Positions 42,622-53,606 are shown, numbered from the stretch's first letter. The stretch: DNA of 64,000 bases from Vicugna pacos (GCF_048564905.1 NC_132992.1:32536501-32600500), one strand, 5' to 3'. The notes: generated by a model not told the origin, from the letters alone. A program made the numbers and translations.

Positions 42622-45600
42622 GTAAGTTTGAAGCAACTGGGGGAAAGCGGGAGGGTTTCAAAACACTTCTTTCTTCTGATTTAAATTACTTGTCCCCCCC
42701 CCCCCGAAAATCCCAGGTTGGTTTCCAAATCTAACGCTTGTGTTGGGACGATATGGTCCCTATCAGAGAGATTAGAACTCCATTGTATGAAGATTAAATT
42801 ACCTTCAGCCAAAAACATTTCTATCATCCATCTTAAATAAGATTATTGGTACAGGGAGAAAAATGAATACAGGATCCTGAGGGATTCAGCTAAAGCCAGG
42901 AAATGTTTGCCAGAAAGATAAAGAGGAAATTGGCATATTGTGACTATGCAAATTCAGTAGACCAAATATAAGTCTCCTGATGTAGATACTAAAACTCCCT
43001 TAAATTTATCTCCTGAAATAATGGGACCCTGAGATTTCATTAATGAATGCTGGAAATTCTACAGACAGATTTTTTTTTCCTTCTTTTACCTTCACTTTAT
43101 CTCTCTTAAAGGAACTAATCTCCATCTCCAGTCCAGTAACTGAGGTCTCCGTGGGTGGAACCCTTTGGTTATCTCTGAGCATTTAACCCCAGTTTTCCCA
43201 ACATTCCCAAAATCATGGATTGAGCAGCCACTTTACTTAGTTCAACCGAGGAGAGGGGGAAGAATTCATTTGTCCTCTGGGTCGTGAGAATAGAGCAGCA
43301 CACTCTCTTCTGCACATATCCGCTCACCCTTTCATAATAACACGTGTAAGTACTTGGGAAAGTTTTCAGTGCTATATATAGCAGTAAGGAACTGTGGTTG
43401 CTATCCACACTTCTTGAGAATCTGTGTTTTGGGTCGGCTTCTAAGAGTGGTGCTTATAAAGCAATGCCGGAAAGACTGACTTGTCATAAAATGTGAATAA
43501 AGAGGAAATGGGGAAAATCCTATTGAAGGCTCCCAGTTTCCTTTTGACATCAGCTAAGCACCCTGGTTGCTGAGTTTCATTTATTCAGATCTGCTTCCTG
43601 TGATTAGGGGAGGATGCAGCACTGAGAGAGGCGTTGTTGCAAAACACAGACCCGTTGAAGCTTTTGGAAAGACTGGCTCAGGGGAGGTGTAAATGACTAA
43701 GTGGTGCAGTGCACGCAGCGTTGAAGAGGTTTTTGCAGCCCTGGTAGCAGCCGGCTTGGAATGTTCCGGGCTAGGTCCTACCTAAAAGACACATAGCGTG
43801 GCTGGCCATGAAGTTGTCATACGCAGAAGTGCCTTGCTCAGCAGGGACAAAACCAGCCCATGTCTGCAACAAGAAAAACTGCAGAATGCGTAACATTGTC
43901 GAGTCCCACACATTCAGTAATCTCTGAGGTCCTATCTAATTAAAGCTTCAAGGGGCTTCATATGAACCTCCTGAGAGGTGCAAGGGCATTCCTTCTCAAA
44001 CGATGGGTAGCCAAGATTGGGGACCAGATTGGGGATTTTATCTTTGGTATCTCGCTGGAAACACACTAGGAAGAGCTCTGTGGTGGGTTTCTCCAGAATG
44101 CACGGAGAAGCTGGGACCCCGTCTCGACACTTGGTGGGCCTCTTAGGCCAACTGAGAGCTGTAACCCCTACACTGTAAAATACAGAAGAGGCCAACCTGA
44201 GCCTGCAAAGAAAATGGCTGTGCAGGGCAGCCATCCTTCCAGAGCTCCGGACAGTAACTGTATGCCAGGGACCCTTCTTGTGCAGGGGCTACAAGGCAAG
44301 GCTGGGGTCCAAGGGACCTACGATTAAAGTCTGTCTTCCTTCAGTTTGCAGAGCATAGAGATTATTGGCACAGCGACCCTTTGGCGCCGTCTCTCTGAGG
44401 GCTTCAGCTGAGGGCAGGCATCTGATTTTGCTTGTGTCCTGATGTTACAGCATCTGAAGTGAGGAGTGGGGAGCTCTGTAAATTGTAATGCTGCAAAACA
44501 GGAAGAGATGGGAAGGGTCGTCTGAGTCCCTGCCTGCTGTCCTTAAAGCAGACGGTCACCTCTTCTTAGCTGAATAATAGCCTTTTTTTCCCATGTTGAC
44601 CCTTTGTTTGTAAGTGGTTGATTGGAGTGATGATTAGAGAGACTAGCACAAATTCAGTCAAAACAGCTGAAAAGTTCAAAAGTTGAATGCAGTTAAAGAG
44701 CTAAAATATTGGATTTTCATCTTCTTCGGGGATACAGCTTGGTCACAGTTATGCCAGATAATGAGATCGCCTGGAGGCAGCTCCTCACACCATTTGTAGC
44801 GTCCACTAGACACAGCCAAGGAGAGCTCCGGGCTTCCTGTGGTTGCGACCATCAGCGATGAAAACGGTGTTTAGTCAAAGGATGAAATTTACAGCAACTC
44901 CAAGATGCAAGAGCCTGCCTCTAAGAGACCTCAGTGAACTCTACCACGACAGCCACCGGGCTGCTCTGTAAGGTCAGGACACCTCGGGTGAGACCATCGG
45001 GTGACCAGCTGACCTAGTTTGCTTGCGACTGAGGAGTTTCCCGGGACAAAGGTCTTCCTTTGCTAAACCTAGCACAGCCCCCCAGGATCGTGTATCACCG
45101 TAACAAAGCTCGGACAGAAACTTTCTGTGAGATGCTACTCACAGTAGTGAGTGTCATTCAGGTTCAAGACTGGCAGGAGAGACACATGTATGAAGGAGGG
45201 TTCAGTCCAACGCGCCCATCACTTTCACTCCTTATGCTGGGGCAGGAAGGAAGCTCGGGAGATAGTGTTTTTATGAGGCTGGAGCCTAAACCTCATCGAA
45301 TTCTAATCAGCCTCCAGAAAGCTGAAACACTCTCCTCCTGTCTCCTTGTAATCAATTCTTTGTCATCAGAAACGTGTGACACCTCGAAGGGAGGGGAGGA
45401 CATGTCTTGAAAACTGATCAGAGAAATTGTCCTGAAAATGATGCTGTAAAATGGAAATGAGACCTTTAGAAAGAGAAATGCTGAACACAAGGCATCAGTA
45501 AGCCTCAGTATGGAAACCACAGGAAATGGGGAGAGACGGGAAGTAGGACCTGGTTGCGGGTCATGGGGCTGGGGGAAGCGCCGGGGAAGGATGCAGGAGG

Positions 45601-45741
45601 TCAGCATCCTAGGACCAGATGTGGAAATGGTTCTCTGACTTTGGGTGGGAAGAAACTCAGCCTCACAGATTCAGACCCCTTTGGGTGAGTCTCTTCTTGC
45701 AGAATTAAAGAGGAAGTTGTGAGCCTCAGGGGTGCCCCCGG
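42622..45741. other. Long spacer TRAJ53-TRAJ52
   Basis: No J segment in 3.1 kb. It contains a C run at 42695-42705 and an exact octamer site atgcaaat at 42946-42953. No coding gene is recognised. Confidence 0.5.
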
Positions 45742-45769
45742 GGTTCTTGTAAAGGCCTCCATTGCAGTG

Positions 45770-45838
45770 CTAACACTGGTAGTGGTGGCTATGGAAAGCT
45801 GACATTTGGACAAGGGACCATCCTGACTATCCGCCCAA
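45770..45838 (+). CDS. TRAJ52: TRAJ52 joining segment
   Basis: The end GYGKLTFGQGTILTIRP matches human TRAJ52, with the same 69-base length, among the longest J-alphas. The RSS is nonamer ggttcttgt (45742-45750), a 12-base spacer and heptamer tgcagtg (45763-45769). Donor gtaagt follows at 45839. Motif F-G-Q-G. Looks functional. Confidence 0.96.
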
Positions 45839-46694
45839 GTAAGTGTAACAGGACACAGCAGCATACTGGAAATTCCAGAATTTCACCCACTGTGTTATGG
45901 TTGAGAGAAATGTGTGTTGCCTAGGAACCAGGTCTTGCTCGAAGCAGCCTCCAGGGTCCTTTATCTTCTTTAAACTCAATATTCATAGATTCCTTTTTGG
46001 ACTTTGAGCCATTGGGTCTGTCTCCCTGCTGTTGAGTAAGGCTAACTTGACTCTGCTGCTTTCAGAGGCTTAGATGATGCCAGCTTTGGTAGGGAGGGTG
46101 CCACTCTTGCCAGCCGACTCCCCTGAGTAAGCTCAGAGTTAGCACTGTCCCCTGTCAGGAAGTTCTTCCTTATATCCGTCTTAAATTCTTCTTGGTGCAT
46201 CTGAGGCCACTTCCACTGGTATCATCCACAGTGGAGAGGGAAAGTTGAGAGCAGAGTTTGAATAAGTACGTGCCATCCAGTTCAGAATGGGTTTCAAATG
46301 AAAGCAGAGAGGGGAAAAATGAAAACTGAATGGGAATCCGAGGTCTTATTTCAAATCCCTCTATGTTCCCTGCATGTCTCCTACTGCTTCTATAGATGCA
46401 AAACTACAAAAAGAAAGTAGAGGAAGAAAGGGATGAAAAAAAAAAAATACACATCCACTGTGTCTGTCCCTATCACTGAAACCACCAGGCAAGGGATTAC
46501 AATTAATTCCAAGAGTTTCAGATACCAGGCTTAATACCTTTCTCCTCGTGGTGACTTGTATCCTTGCTGATAATTAGAGCAGATAGAAAGATTTGGCTTT
46601 GGTGAGTCTGCGGCTGCACCCCGCCGGGAAGAGAAACTCCTACTGTGTTTTTAAGATTCATAAAGTTCCTTCTGTCAGGCGCTGTACAACGCCC
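45839..46694. other. Spacer TRAJ52-TRAJ51
   Basis: An A run at 46437-46447; nothing else is recognised. Confidence 0.4.
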
Positions 46695-46701
46695 CACTGC
46701 A

Positions 46702-46764
46702 GGGAGAAGCCTGGCAGCTCTGAGAAGCTGACAGTCGGAAGGGGGGTGACTAACCACGAAGCCA
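46702..46764 (+). pseudogene. TRAJ51: TRAJ51 pseudogene
   Basis: tgagaagctgacagtcggaa, then gtgactaaccacgaagcca, lines up with human TRAJ51 (EKLIFGKET, then a stop, then LTVKP), itself a pseudogene. The Phe codon of the motif is gone (agtcgg), and the stop-bearing tgactaa phrase is shared with the human pseudogene. A heptamer-like cactgca lies at 46695-46701. No good nonamer is seen. Confidence 0.78.
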
Positions 46765-47326
46765 GGAAGCTGGAAAGACCCAAACTCACAGTGTCCCCCA
46801 GGTATTTTTTGTTTTGTTGGCTTTTTGGCCCTTTCTGGCAGGGATGCTAATGAAGTCCAAGGGAAATGGATCCAGGAGGCCGGAGCCCCACGGGTGCTCA
46901 GAAACATAAGTGGAAGGAATGAGAGACAGGGGAGAACGTTAAAAAGCAGGAGTAGGTCTTTGACTGCAGCGAGATGGGGAGGAGGGTGTCAAACAGAAGG
47001 GTGACATCACCCCGACTGTATCGCAGGCACTCTGTTTTCATTTGCTCCAAAGGGATGAGAGTCCAGTCCTGTGTCATTGTACAGGCTTGGTTAGTAAGAG
47101 GACAGCAGAGTCTCTACTCTGTATGGGGCGGGGGGTGTCTTCTGATACTGCTGTCTCCATCTGGTCCACCAAGTGGCAGCATCAATTCACAGCAGCTGGA
47201 TGTGGAGCTAGAATGCGCTGCTGTCAGGCTGAATGTTGGCTTGTTTTGACCATCTAGAATGTGAAAGGTTCTTCCAAGGAGAGCCTGGGTCTGATGAGCA
47301 GAGGGCAGGTTGGACCCCTACTGCCC
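46765..47326. other. Spacer TRAJ51-unassigned relic
   Basis: A weak CTCF-like ccaccaagtggca at 47166-47178. No J is seen. Confidence 0.4.
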
Positions 47327-47354
47327 AGTTTTTGTCGAGTTTCTCCACGCCTGT

Positions 47355-47417
47355 TATTGTGAGAGCCAAAGCTGAGTGGTTGACATTTGAGCCTGGGAAC
47401 CCTCTGACTGATGCCAA
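47355..47417 (+). pseudogene. Unassigned TRAJ relic with a good nonamer
   Basis: Nonamer agtttttgt (47327-47335), a 12-base spacer and a poor heptamer cgcctgt (47348-47354) precede EWLTFEPGNPLTDA. The core ttgacatttgagcctgggaa differs from F-G-P-G by Gly to Glu, and no donor gt follows at the expected place. It has no stop. I know of no human J between J51 and J50, so this looks like an extra J lost in human or a duplicate of J50. Confidence 0.62.
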
Positions 47418-47991
47418 AGAGGTCTGAAAGGCCAGCACCCCCTTCAGAGCTCTGCTTTTGTTGTTAGCCTTTGGCAGTTGTCATTTCAGCAAAACGCATC
47501 CACTTAGAAAGGTCAGTTCTTCATCAGCCAGACAAAGGAGGACCACGTATTGACCAGTGGTAAAGAGTGAGGAGCCCAGATCTCAGCCTCTGAGAGGCTG
47601 GCATTTCCAGCCCTTTAATCATGGCAGCTGGCAAACATGTGCTGTCTCAGGGAAGGCAGATCAATGGTGCCTGAGAACCTGGTGTCATCAAGCTAAGACT
47701 TGGAGATGGAAATGAGATGCAGATTGGGATATTGTGTGGATGGCAGATAACAGAGAAGGGAGGAGGAGACGAGGGAACTCACTGATGCTTTTAAAACCCT
47801 CAGCATGTCTGGAGTTGCAGTGACACCAAGGTGGAGAAGCATGCATTCCTAGCAGGTTTCCTACCATCCCCTACAGAATCTGACCTAACTGTGCTCCACA
47901 CTCTCAGATTCCATCCCATAGGTACCTGCGATGCCTTTTGAAGTGGCACCAAGAAAGACTCAGGGTCTAAGATCTCTAAGAGTCACCTGTC
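47418..47991. other. Spacer before TRAJ50
   Basis: Nothing is recognised. Confidence 0.4.
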
Positions 47992-48019
47992 AGTTTTTGC
48001 AAAGGGTTGGGTGGCTGTG

Positions 48020-48075
48020 TGACAACTACAACAAGCTGACGTTTGGGCGGGGAACGAGCTTATCCGTCACTCCAA
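48020..48075 (+). CDS. TRAJ50: TRAJ50 joining segment
   Basis: The peptide DNYNKLTFGRGTSLSVTP matches human TRAJ50 (GTSLSVIP). The RSS is nonamer agtttttgc (47992-48000), a 12-base spacer and heptamer ggctgtg (48013-48019). Donor gtaagt follows at 48076. Motif F-G-R-G. Looks functional. The segment is slightly shorter at the 5' end than the human one. Confidence 0.95.
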
Positions 48076-48699
48076 GTAAGTCTGACCATGACTCTGCCTG
48101 TGGAGTCGGGTGGGGGGGGAGCTAAGGGTCACCAGCATGGGGCTCAAATGGCTATGCAGGTGGCATGATGGTTGAGGACACAAAGCTGAGGGAATCGAGA
48201 TGTATGAACTCTGATCAGAAAAAATCAATCAATCAATCAAAGAATGGCAAGTGGAGGTTTTGCACTGAAAAGGTAGCCTAGAGAGCTTGGGACTTGAGAG
48301 TAGCAATTTGAAAAACAAGTCACCCTGTGTTCTCAACCCACACCCACATCCTCCCTGCTCATGGGGGACAAGGTTGGGGGAGACAATGGGCACTGCATAA
48401 CGGGGTGTTAGGGACATGAGGCAGCTTGGAAAGGAGCAGGGTCAGAGCCTCATACTGGGTTCATCCCGAGAAAAGGAATTGTTCCAGAAATATCACAAAG
48501 AAATAAAATCCTTCCCAGAGTTAAAAGATGTAATAAAGAGACCTAATTAAAATGCACTTCAGAATCATGTGATCATCAGGAGAGAAATTAAATCTTAAAA
48601 GGAAAAGAATTTTTTAAATGCCCAAGCATAAAACAAATGGGCCCACACCTTTAATTAGCGAGTGGCTCTCAAGGCACATTAGCCTTCCCCTTTGCTCCC
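48076..48699. other. Spacer TRAJ50-TRAJ49 promoter
   Basis: Contains an (AATC)n repeat at 48223-48240 and AT-rich homeobox-like taattag motifs near 48650. No J is seen. Confidence 0.45.
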
Positions 48700-48881
48700 C
48701 TCTCAGGAGGACACGTCCCTCCAGCCGCTCGCCCGTGGTCCCAGCTGCTCCAAGCCCTGAAACGCCTTCCCTCTCACGCCCTGCTCCTGCGCCTGCTCTG
48801 GGGGCGGGAGCCTCTGTCTGCCTGTCCGTCCGCCGGGGTCGGGGTTGGGGGGGCCCCAGGCGTGGGCTCTGTCCTCTGCCT
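48700..48881 (+). promoter_or_regulatory. Candidate TRAJ49 germline promoter
   Basis: GC- and CpG-rich DNA (agccgctcgcccgtggtcc, gtccgtccgccggggtcgg) with an Sp1-type GC box gggggcggg (48800-48808). It ends exactly at the TRAJ49 RSS. In mouse a germline promoter at J-alpha-49 is one of the main promoters opening the 3' J-alphas. The composition contrasts sharply with the rest of the array. Activity is inferred. Confidence 0.5.
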
Positions 48882-48909
48882 GGTTTTTGTTGAGCTTCCT
48901 ATCACAGTG

Positions 48910-48969
48910 TTAACATCGGCAACCAGAACTTCTATTTTGGGAGAGGGACACGTTTGACAGTCGTTCCAA
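48910..48969 (+). CDS. TRAJ49: TRAJ49 joining segment
   Basis: The peptide NIGNQNFYFGRGTRLTVVP matches human TRAJ49 (NTGNQFYFGTGTSLTVIP). The RSS is near perfect: nonamer ggtttttgt (48882-48890), a 12-base spacer and heptamer cacagtg (48903-48909). Donor gtaagt follows at 48970. Motif F-G-R-G. Functional in appearance. Confidence 0.96.
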
Positions 48970-49695
48970 GTAAGTCAAAGGAAATTTTCCATCACCGTTG
49001 TGTGGAGCCAACCCTTTAAATTCCAGAAAGAGATCATGAAAAATCTGCTACTCTAGTTCTCAGCTTCCAGGTATAGTGTTATCTGGAACAGAGCAAAAAG
49101 CTCCTCCTCTCCACCCCAAGGGTGATTTATGCCTTGACAGGTCTTTACTGCTGTCTGAAAACCCCTGGGAGGAGGGGGACAATGTCATCTGTAGCCACGC
49201 TGGCCCCGCCAGCTGCCCCCTCGCACCTGCGCTGACCAGAAGCTTGGCCTTTGTGACACAGGCCGCAGGAGCAGAGAATGAGGGACAGGTCTCAACTGAG
49301 AGAAAATGGATCAGAAGGCGAGAGAAGGGAAAAGAGGCCACTTCAGAGAAAACTGAAATCTGGGAGGGTATAAAGGGATGGAAAAATGCCTCTGGGCAGT
49401 CCAGGCTCATCCTGTGATCAGACCCGAGGGATTCCCTGACGGCACCTGCAGAGAGAAAGGGGATTCCTAGTCCTCTCTCTGAGGGAAAAATTGGCAGAAA
49501 AATCAAAACAAATCTCACATGTCAAGCCTCTCCTAATTATAGCCTTTTTTTCTCAGTTTCTCTCAGTTGGTCCAGCAGGAAATGGTGTGAAGGGGGAAGG
49601 GGCCCCTGAAGGCTTTGATGGGGAAGCGGTGAGAGGAGGGGGTTCACAAGGAATTGGGGGATGCATGCAGTAGAGTTTGGAGAGCTTGGAGCAAT
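48970..49695. other. Spacer TRAJ49-TRAJ48
   Basis: Open frames on both strands here show no domain. Nothing else is recognised. Confidence 0.4.
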
Positions 49696-49723
49696 GGTTT
49701 TTGTTAAGACTTAGGACACAGTG

Positions 49724-49786
49724 TGTCTAACTACAGAAACAACAAATTTACCTTCGGGACAGGAACGAGGCTCACCGTTACACCCA
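49724..49786 (+). CDS. TRAJ48: TRAJ48 joining segment
   Basis: The peptide SNYRNNKFTFGTGTRLTVTP matches human TRAJ48 with equal length (63 bases). The RSS is nonamer ggtttttgt (49696-49704), a 12-base spacer and heptamer cacagtg (49717-49723). Donor gtaagt follows at 49787. Motif F-G-T-G. Looks functional. Confidence 0.96.
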
Positions 49787-50347
49787 GTAAGTACTGCGTC
49801 CTTGATCAGGACATCAGTTATCCTTTCATTTCCAGGTTGCCTGTGTAAGGTTCTGGAATCATACTAGATCATGCAGGCTCAGGGGGATTTCCATCTGTCC
49901 TTTTTCATAACTGGTTTTCTGGGGGAACTCCAGTCTTGAATATTTAATTCAAAACGAGAAAATACGATTCACAAGTCTGTTTTTGCTGCTGCCATCATGT
50001 GCTAATGTGTCAAGTGAAGAGAATTCAGACAGAATAACTGCATTTTCACTTTTATTTGGTGTGATCATTTGAACTTTGAGTACCGCAAGCGTTTGGAAGA
50101 CATGGTTGAAACGTAGGCTCTCAAAAAGACAAACAAACCACAAGACCCAGAGGGGCAGGCAGACAGAATGCCAGGCGGCATAATTTTACCAAATTAGCCC
50201 GGTGTGGGTCTCTCTTTGCAGATGGCAAAGGTATTTGGAAAGCTGCTAAGAGCTGATGCTCCGGGTTGGGCAGAGCAATGGGATGCTGAGCACTGATCCC
50301 AAGGGGAAAGTTTAAACTTGGAAAGCGCAGGGTTTTTCCCTCAGTGG
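49787..50347. other. Spacer TRAJ48-unassigned relic
   Basis: Nothing is recognised. Confidence 0.4.
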
Positions 50348-50375
50348 AGTTTATCAGTGGGGCAGCACCTCTGTG

Positions 50376-50421
50376 TTTAGTAAATTACAATTTGGACAAG
50401 GCACAGAATTAACAGCTAAAA
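50376..50421 (+). pseudogene. Unassigned TRAJ relic with intact F-G-Q-G but no donor
   Basis: The frame reads SKLQFGQGTELTAK, with a full J motif and no stop. Heptamer ctctgtg (50369-50375), a 12-base spacer and a weak nonamer agtttatca (50348-50356) precede it. Where gtgac would be a donor the sequence is atgac, so splicing to TRAC should fail. I know of no human J between J48 and J47. A GATA-type tandem repeat begins just to the right. Confidence 0.72.
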
Positions 50422-50435
50422 ATGACTATGTCTGA

Positions 50436-50518
50436 GATGATAGGTGATAGATAGATGGATAGAGAGATGATAGATACATAGATAGACAGATAGATGACAG
50501 AGAGAATGAAATAGATAC
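50436..50518. repeat. (GATA)n-type tandem repeat
   Basis: Imperfect gata/gaca tetranucleotides. Confidence 0.9.
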
Positions 50519-51650
50519 TGGATACATACACAGAGCAGAGTAATGTGAAAACTGAAAAGCATGGGGCAAATAAATTCCTTGCATCTGAAATTAAAAACCA
50601 TGGAAAATTTTAACACGTTCACATTGTAACAAAAGACAACCTCACAAATGCTGCAAGAGTAAGAAAGGGAGGAATAGAATCTTTCCAAGTCTGGGTTTCC
50701 CAATTGTCTCAACCACTCAGTTACCTAGAGGAATCTTTTTTTCTTGTTTCTGCATTAGAAATTAAAGGCATGAATATTGAGGACTTAGATGGCTCCGACT
50801 CTTGTAGTGAAAATCACATTATAAAGCACCTCCCAGCTAGACTGGATAAAGCACCTTTAGGCATCGAAGCCTTTTTCCTCTCTGTCTGGAGGAGATTGGA
50901 AAGTGGTGCTTTCCCCACTCTGAATCTAGGGACAGGGCGCTCAGAGAGTGTCTCCGAGTCACAAAGCAAGATAGTGACAGAGCTGAGCTGTGGTGATGCT
51001 CAGCCTGCTCTCTGCCACAGACACCATAGTAGCCAGGAGGTTCAGGGGACTGTCCCCAGGTGAAAACAATACACGCAGTGAAAGTATCACTCTTGTCTGT
51101 GCCTCCCAGAGCAACTCCATAAAAGAATGCTTTACCCAGCAGGGGACCGTCAGAATGGCTGTAAACCAAATCCAAGCCCCAAATACTTGAAAACTGCATG
51201 TGGAAGCTAGCTGTAAAGAGTTTGTTTCCAAGCAGTGCTTCCAGAGATTTTTACTGGTTAATGGTTGCTATGCATTTTGAGATTGGAGGACATTACAGCA
51301 GCGCAGAAATGTTTTGAAACAGGAGAGTCTGATTAGGATTAACAAGATGAAAAAAAAATTCTGGCTGGAGGGCTGAAAAATTCCTGAAAGAAAAGACACA
51401 CGAAGCATTGGGACTCTTCCTTCTAGAGAAGAGTTGCAGCATTTATCCTAGTCCAAGAAGCAAAGAGCAAACACGAATTCCATTCACAATCAAACTTTTC
51501 ACGTTGAGAAGTTTCTGCTGTAATTCCAAGGTCTTTGGCTTCTTGGTCAAATAGCAGCAGAGCCTACAAGCAGAGGGAAAGGGTCCTTCCTCTGGTTCCA
51601 GGACCAAGTCGCCCACCCCCAGCCCATCACGCACATCCACGCCCACGAGC
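50519..51650. other. Spacer before TRAJ47
   Basis: No J, RNA gene or clear repeat is recognised. Confidence 0.4.
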
Positions 51651-51678
51651 TGTTTTTGTAGAGGAGTCTGATGCTGTG

Positions 51679-51735
51679 TGAATTATGGAAACACGCTAAC
51701 ATTTGGCTCGGGAACCCTCTTGAGAGTCAGGCCTC
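51679..51735 (+). CDS. TRAJ47: TRAJ47 joining segment
   Basis: The peptide NYGNTLTFGSGTLLRVRP matches human TRAJ47 (EYGNKLVFGAGTILRVKS), equal length (57 bases). The RSS is nonamer tgtttttgt (51651-51659), a 12-base spacer and heptamer tgctgtg (51672-51678). Donor gtgagt follows at 51736. Motif F-G-S-G. Looks functional. Confidence 0.95.
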
Positions 51736-52184
51736 GTGAGTATAAAACACACTATAATCCCAACTTGTGTTTCATTACAAATCGAAATGGCTCGAATCTA
51801 GAAGTATTTGAAAGAACAAGGGAAATTTCAGGGGGCAACACAGACACTTTATTAATGTGATTCACTTAAGAATTTCCCCTCCTGCCTTGGAGAGAGTCCA
51901 TCATATCAATTACCTGGTGTGACCCACAATTTTAAAACAGAACTTAAATTTTTTAAAAATGGTCAGCATCTCTGCAGACCACACTGCTTGCTCTTTGGGT
52001 GTCTAGACTTGCAACCTGGAAACCTCAGCCTGCAGTTTTGAGCTGAGAGATTATCCTGAGCCTGTGACAGAGAGGTGTGAGGGCAGGTGCACACGGATCA
52101 GCTTGCAGGGCATTTCGGGATCAGTGTCAGGAGGGAGCCAGGCAGACAGGTTGGCGAGGTGACACTCGTGACAGACGTCTGCCC
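51736..52184. other. Spacer TRAJ47-TRAJ46
   Basis: Nothing is recognised. Confidence 0.4.
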
Positions 52185-52212
52185 TGTTTCTGTAAAGCTG
52201 CTGAGGACAGTG

Positions 52213-52275
52213 AGAAGAGAAGCAGCGGAGACAAGCTGACTTTTGGGACCGGGACGCGTTTAGCAGTGAGGCCCA
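52213..52275 (+). CDS. TRAJ46: TRAJ46 joining segment
   Basis: The peptide KRSSGDKLTFGTGTRLAVRP is nearly identical to human TRAJ46, equal length (63 bases). The RSS is nonamer tgtttctgt (52185-52193), a 12-base spacer and heptamer gacagtg (52206-52212). Donor gtaagt follows at 52276. Motif F-G-T-G. Looks functional. Confidence 0.97.
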
Positions 52276-52663
52276 GTAAGTCTGAGAGGAAAGTGAAGCC
52301 CTGATGTCTCTTCCTATCATTTGCCCTGGCCTCATGTTTGAGTGATCCTGTTTTAGATGCCAGATATACGAACCATGGCCCCTTTAAATGTTTGTGACTG
52401 AGGACCTCTGTCCTCCCCAGCTGCTTCTATGTGGCAGGGGAGCGTTTTGTGACCTTGTCTACTCTCATGAGGAAGTCGACAGGGATGCAGGGGGCAGCTG
52501 TGTGCTGGTGTTCCCGGTCCTCATCCCTTAGGAGTGTTTTGAGGGAGGGGAAGAAATGACCAGCAGCTCCAGCCAGGGCTATAAGCTGCCCTGGAGTTTG
52601 TGGGCTTCAGAGCAGCTGTAGATAGAGGTTCAGGACGGTTAGGACATGGGTCTTTGGCAGGGA
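52276..52663. other. Spacer TRAJ46-TRAJ45
   Basis: Nothing is recognised. Confidence 0.4.
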
Positions 52664-52691
52664 GATTTATGTAAAGGGTTGACTCGGGGTG

Positions 52692-52757
52692 TGAATACAG
52701 GAGGAGTTGCTGACAGACTCGTCTTTGGGAAAGGGACCCAGCTCACCATCCAGCCCT
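52692..52757 (+). CDS. TRAJ45: TRAJ45 joining segment
   Basis: The peptide TGGVADRLVFGKGTQLTIQP matches human TRAJ45 (GGGADGLTFGKGTHLIIQP). The RSS is nonamer gatttatgt (52664-52672), a 12-base spacer and heptamer cggggtg (52685-52691), which is imperfect. Donor gtaagt follows at 52758. Motif F-G-K-G. Looks functional. The long open frame on the opposite strand (52639-53124) is its shadow. Confidence 0.95.
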
Positions 52758-53515
52758 GTAAGTGCATCTGCCCGGGAGATGGAGGTCTCAGTGCAGTCCC
52801 CATGGGGACATTCCCAAACCCTGCTGACGGCTGCTGACCCTCTGGTACCACTGCCGTATCAGCCCCATCTGAGCACAGAGCCGTGTAGATGGGAGAGGTG
52901 ATTGTCTGGGCTTTGGAGGACCCCCTAGGTGCTTTTATGAATGTATTTGACCATTTGGGGGAATTCTGGGCTCTGGCAGACAAAGGATACCACTGAGGAC
53001 CGAGGCGTGAACATATATGGACTGTTTTGTTAGCAGCACCTTTGCAATGAAGATGGTTTTCATGGGTATTGTGGAAATGGCTGTGTGGATAGAGGTTTGA
53101 TTGTTTCTCCTTTTCTGTCTTCATGCCCTCTTCTCTGCCTGACTTGGAGACCTTAAGCTAGAACAGTTATTAATCATTTGATTCCTGAGGCCCATCACTC
53201 ATCAAGTCTGACAAGGGAGATTCATTAACATAAAACCTAGAAAGGGAAAGGACAAAGAGCTCGATTCCCAGTGTCCGGGGGATTGAACTTGGAGACTCCT
53301 CAGCCTCCCTCAACTAGCCAGCATCCTATGATTAGCTGAGGTCAAAGAGGACCACGGGCAGGGCGTGTTAGTCACGCAAGTATCTGGCCAGAGCTCTGCT
53401 GCCCTCATAGGGTTAATCCTGCAGGGTCTGGGAGATGGGGATGGATGTGCCCATCCAGTGGGGGAGCGCTGAGTAAGGGAGTGGAGGGTGGAGACCAGAT
53501 GGGAACTCCATAGCA
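52758..53515. other. Spacer TRAJ45-TRAJ44
   Basis: Nothing is recognised. Confidence 0.4.
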
Positions 53516-53543
53516 TGTTTCTGTCGTGGAGTGTCTCACAGTG

Positions 53544-53606
53544 TCACCTCTGGCAGTGGCAGGAAACTCATCTTTGGGACTGGAACGAGACTTCGGGTCA
53601 CTGTTG
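53544..53606 (+). CDS. TRAJ44: TRAJ44 joining segment
   Basis: The peptide TSGSGRKLIFGTGTRLRVTV matches human TRAJ44 (NTGTASKLTFGTGTRLQVTL), equal length (63 bases). The RSS is nonamer tgtttctgt (53516-53524), a 12-base spacer and heptamer cacagtg (53537-53543). Donor gtaggt follows at 53607. Motif F-G-T-G. Looks functional. Confidence 0.95.

Noticed and set aside
43640-43700. J-like phrase cttttggaaagactgg in the J53-J52 gap
   Set aside because: Too little coding length between any RSS-like sequence and the Phe, and no F-G-x-G or donor.
47166-47178. CTCF-like ccaccaagtggca
   Set aside because: Fits the loose consensus but lacks the central G run of strong sites; such matches are common by chance.
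49060-49518. 152-codon minus-strand open frame between TRAJ49 and TRAJ48
   Set aside because: No recognisable domain or splice context; a plus-strand frame overlaps it in the same stretch, as expected from base composition.
52639-53124. 161-codon minus-strand open frame
   Set aside because: It overlaps TRAJ45 in antisense and has no domain; a shadow of J-rich DNA.
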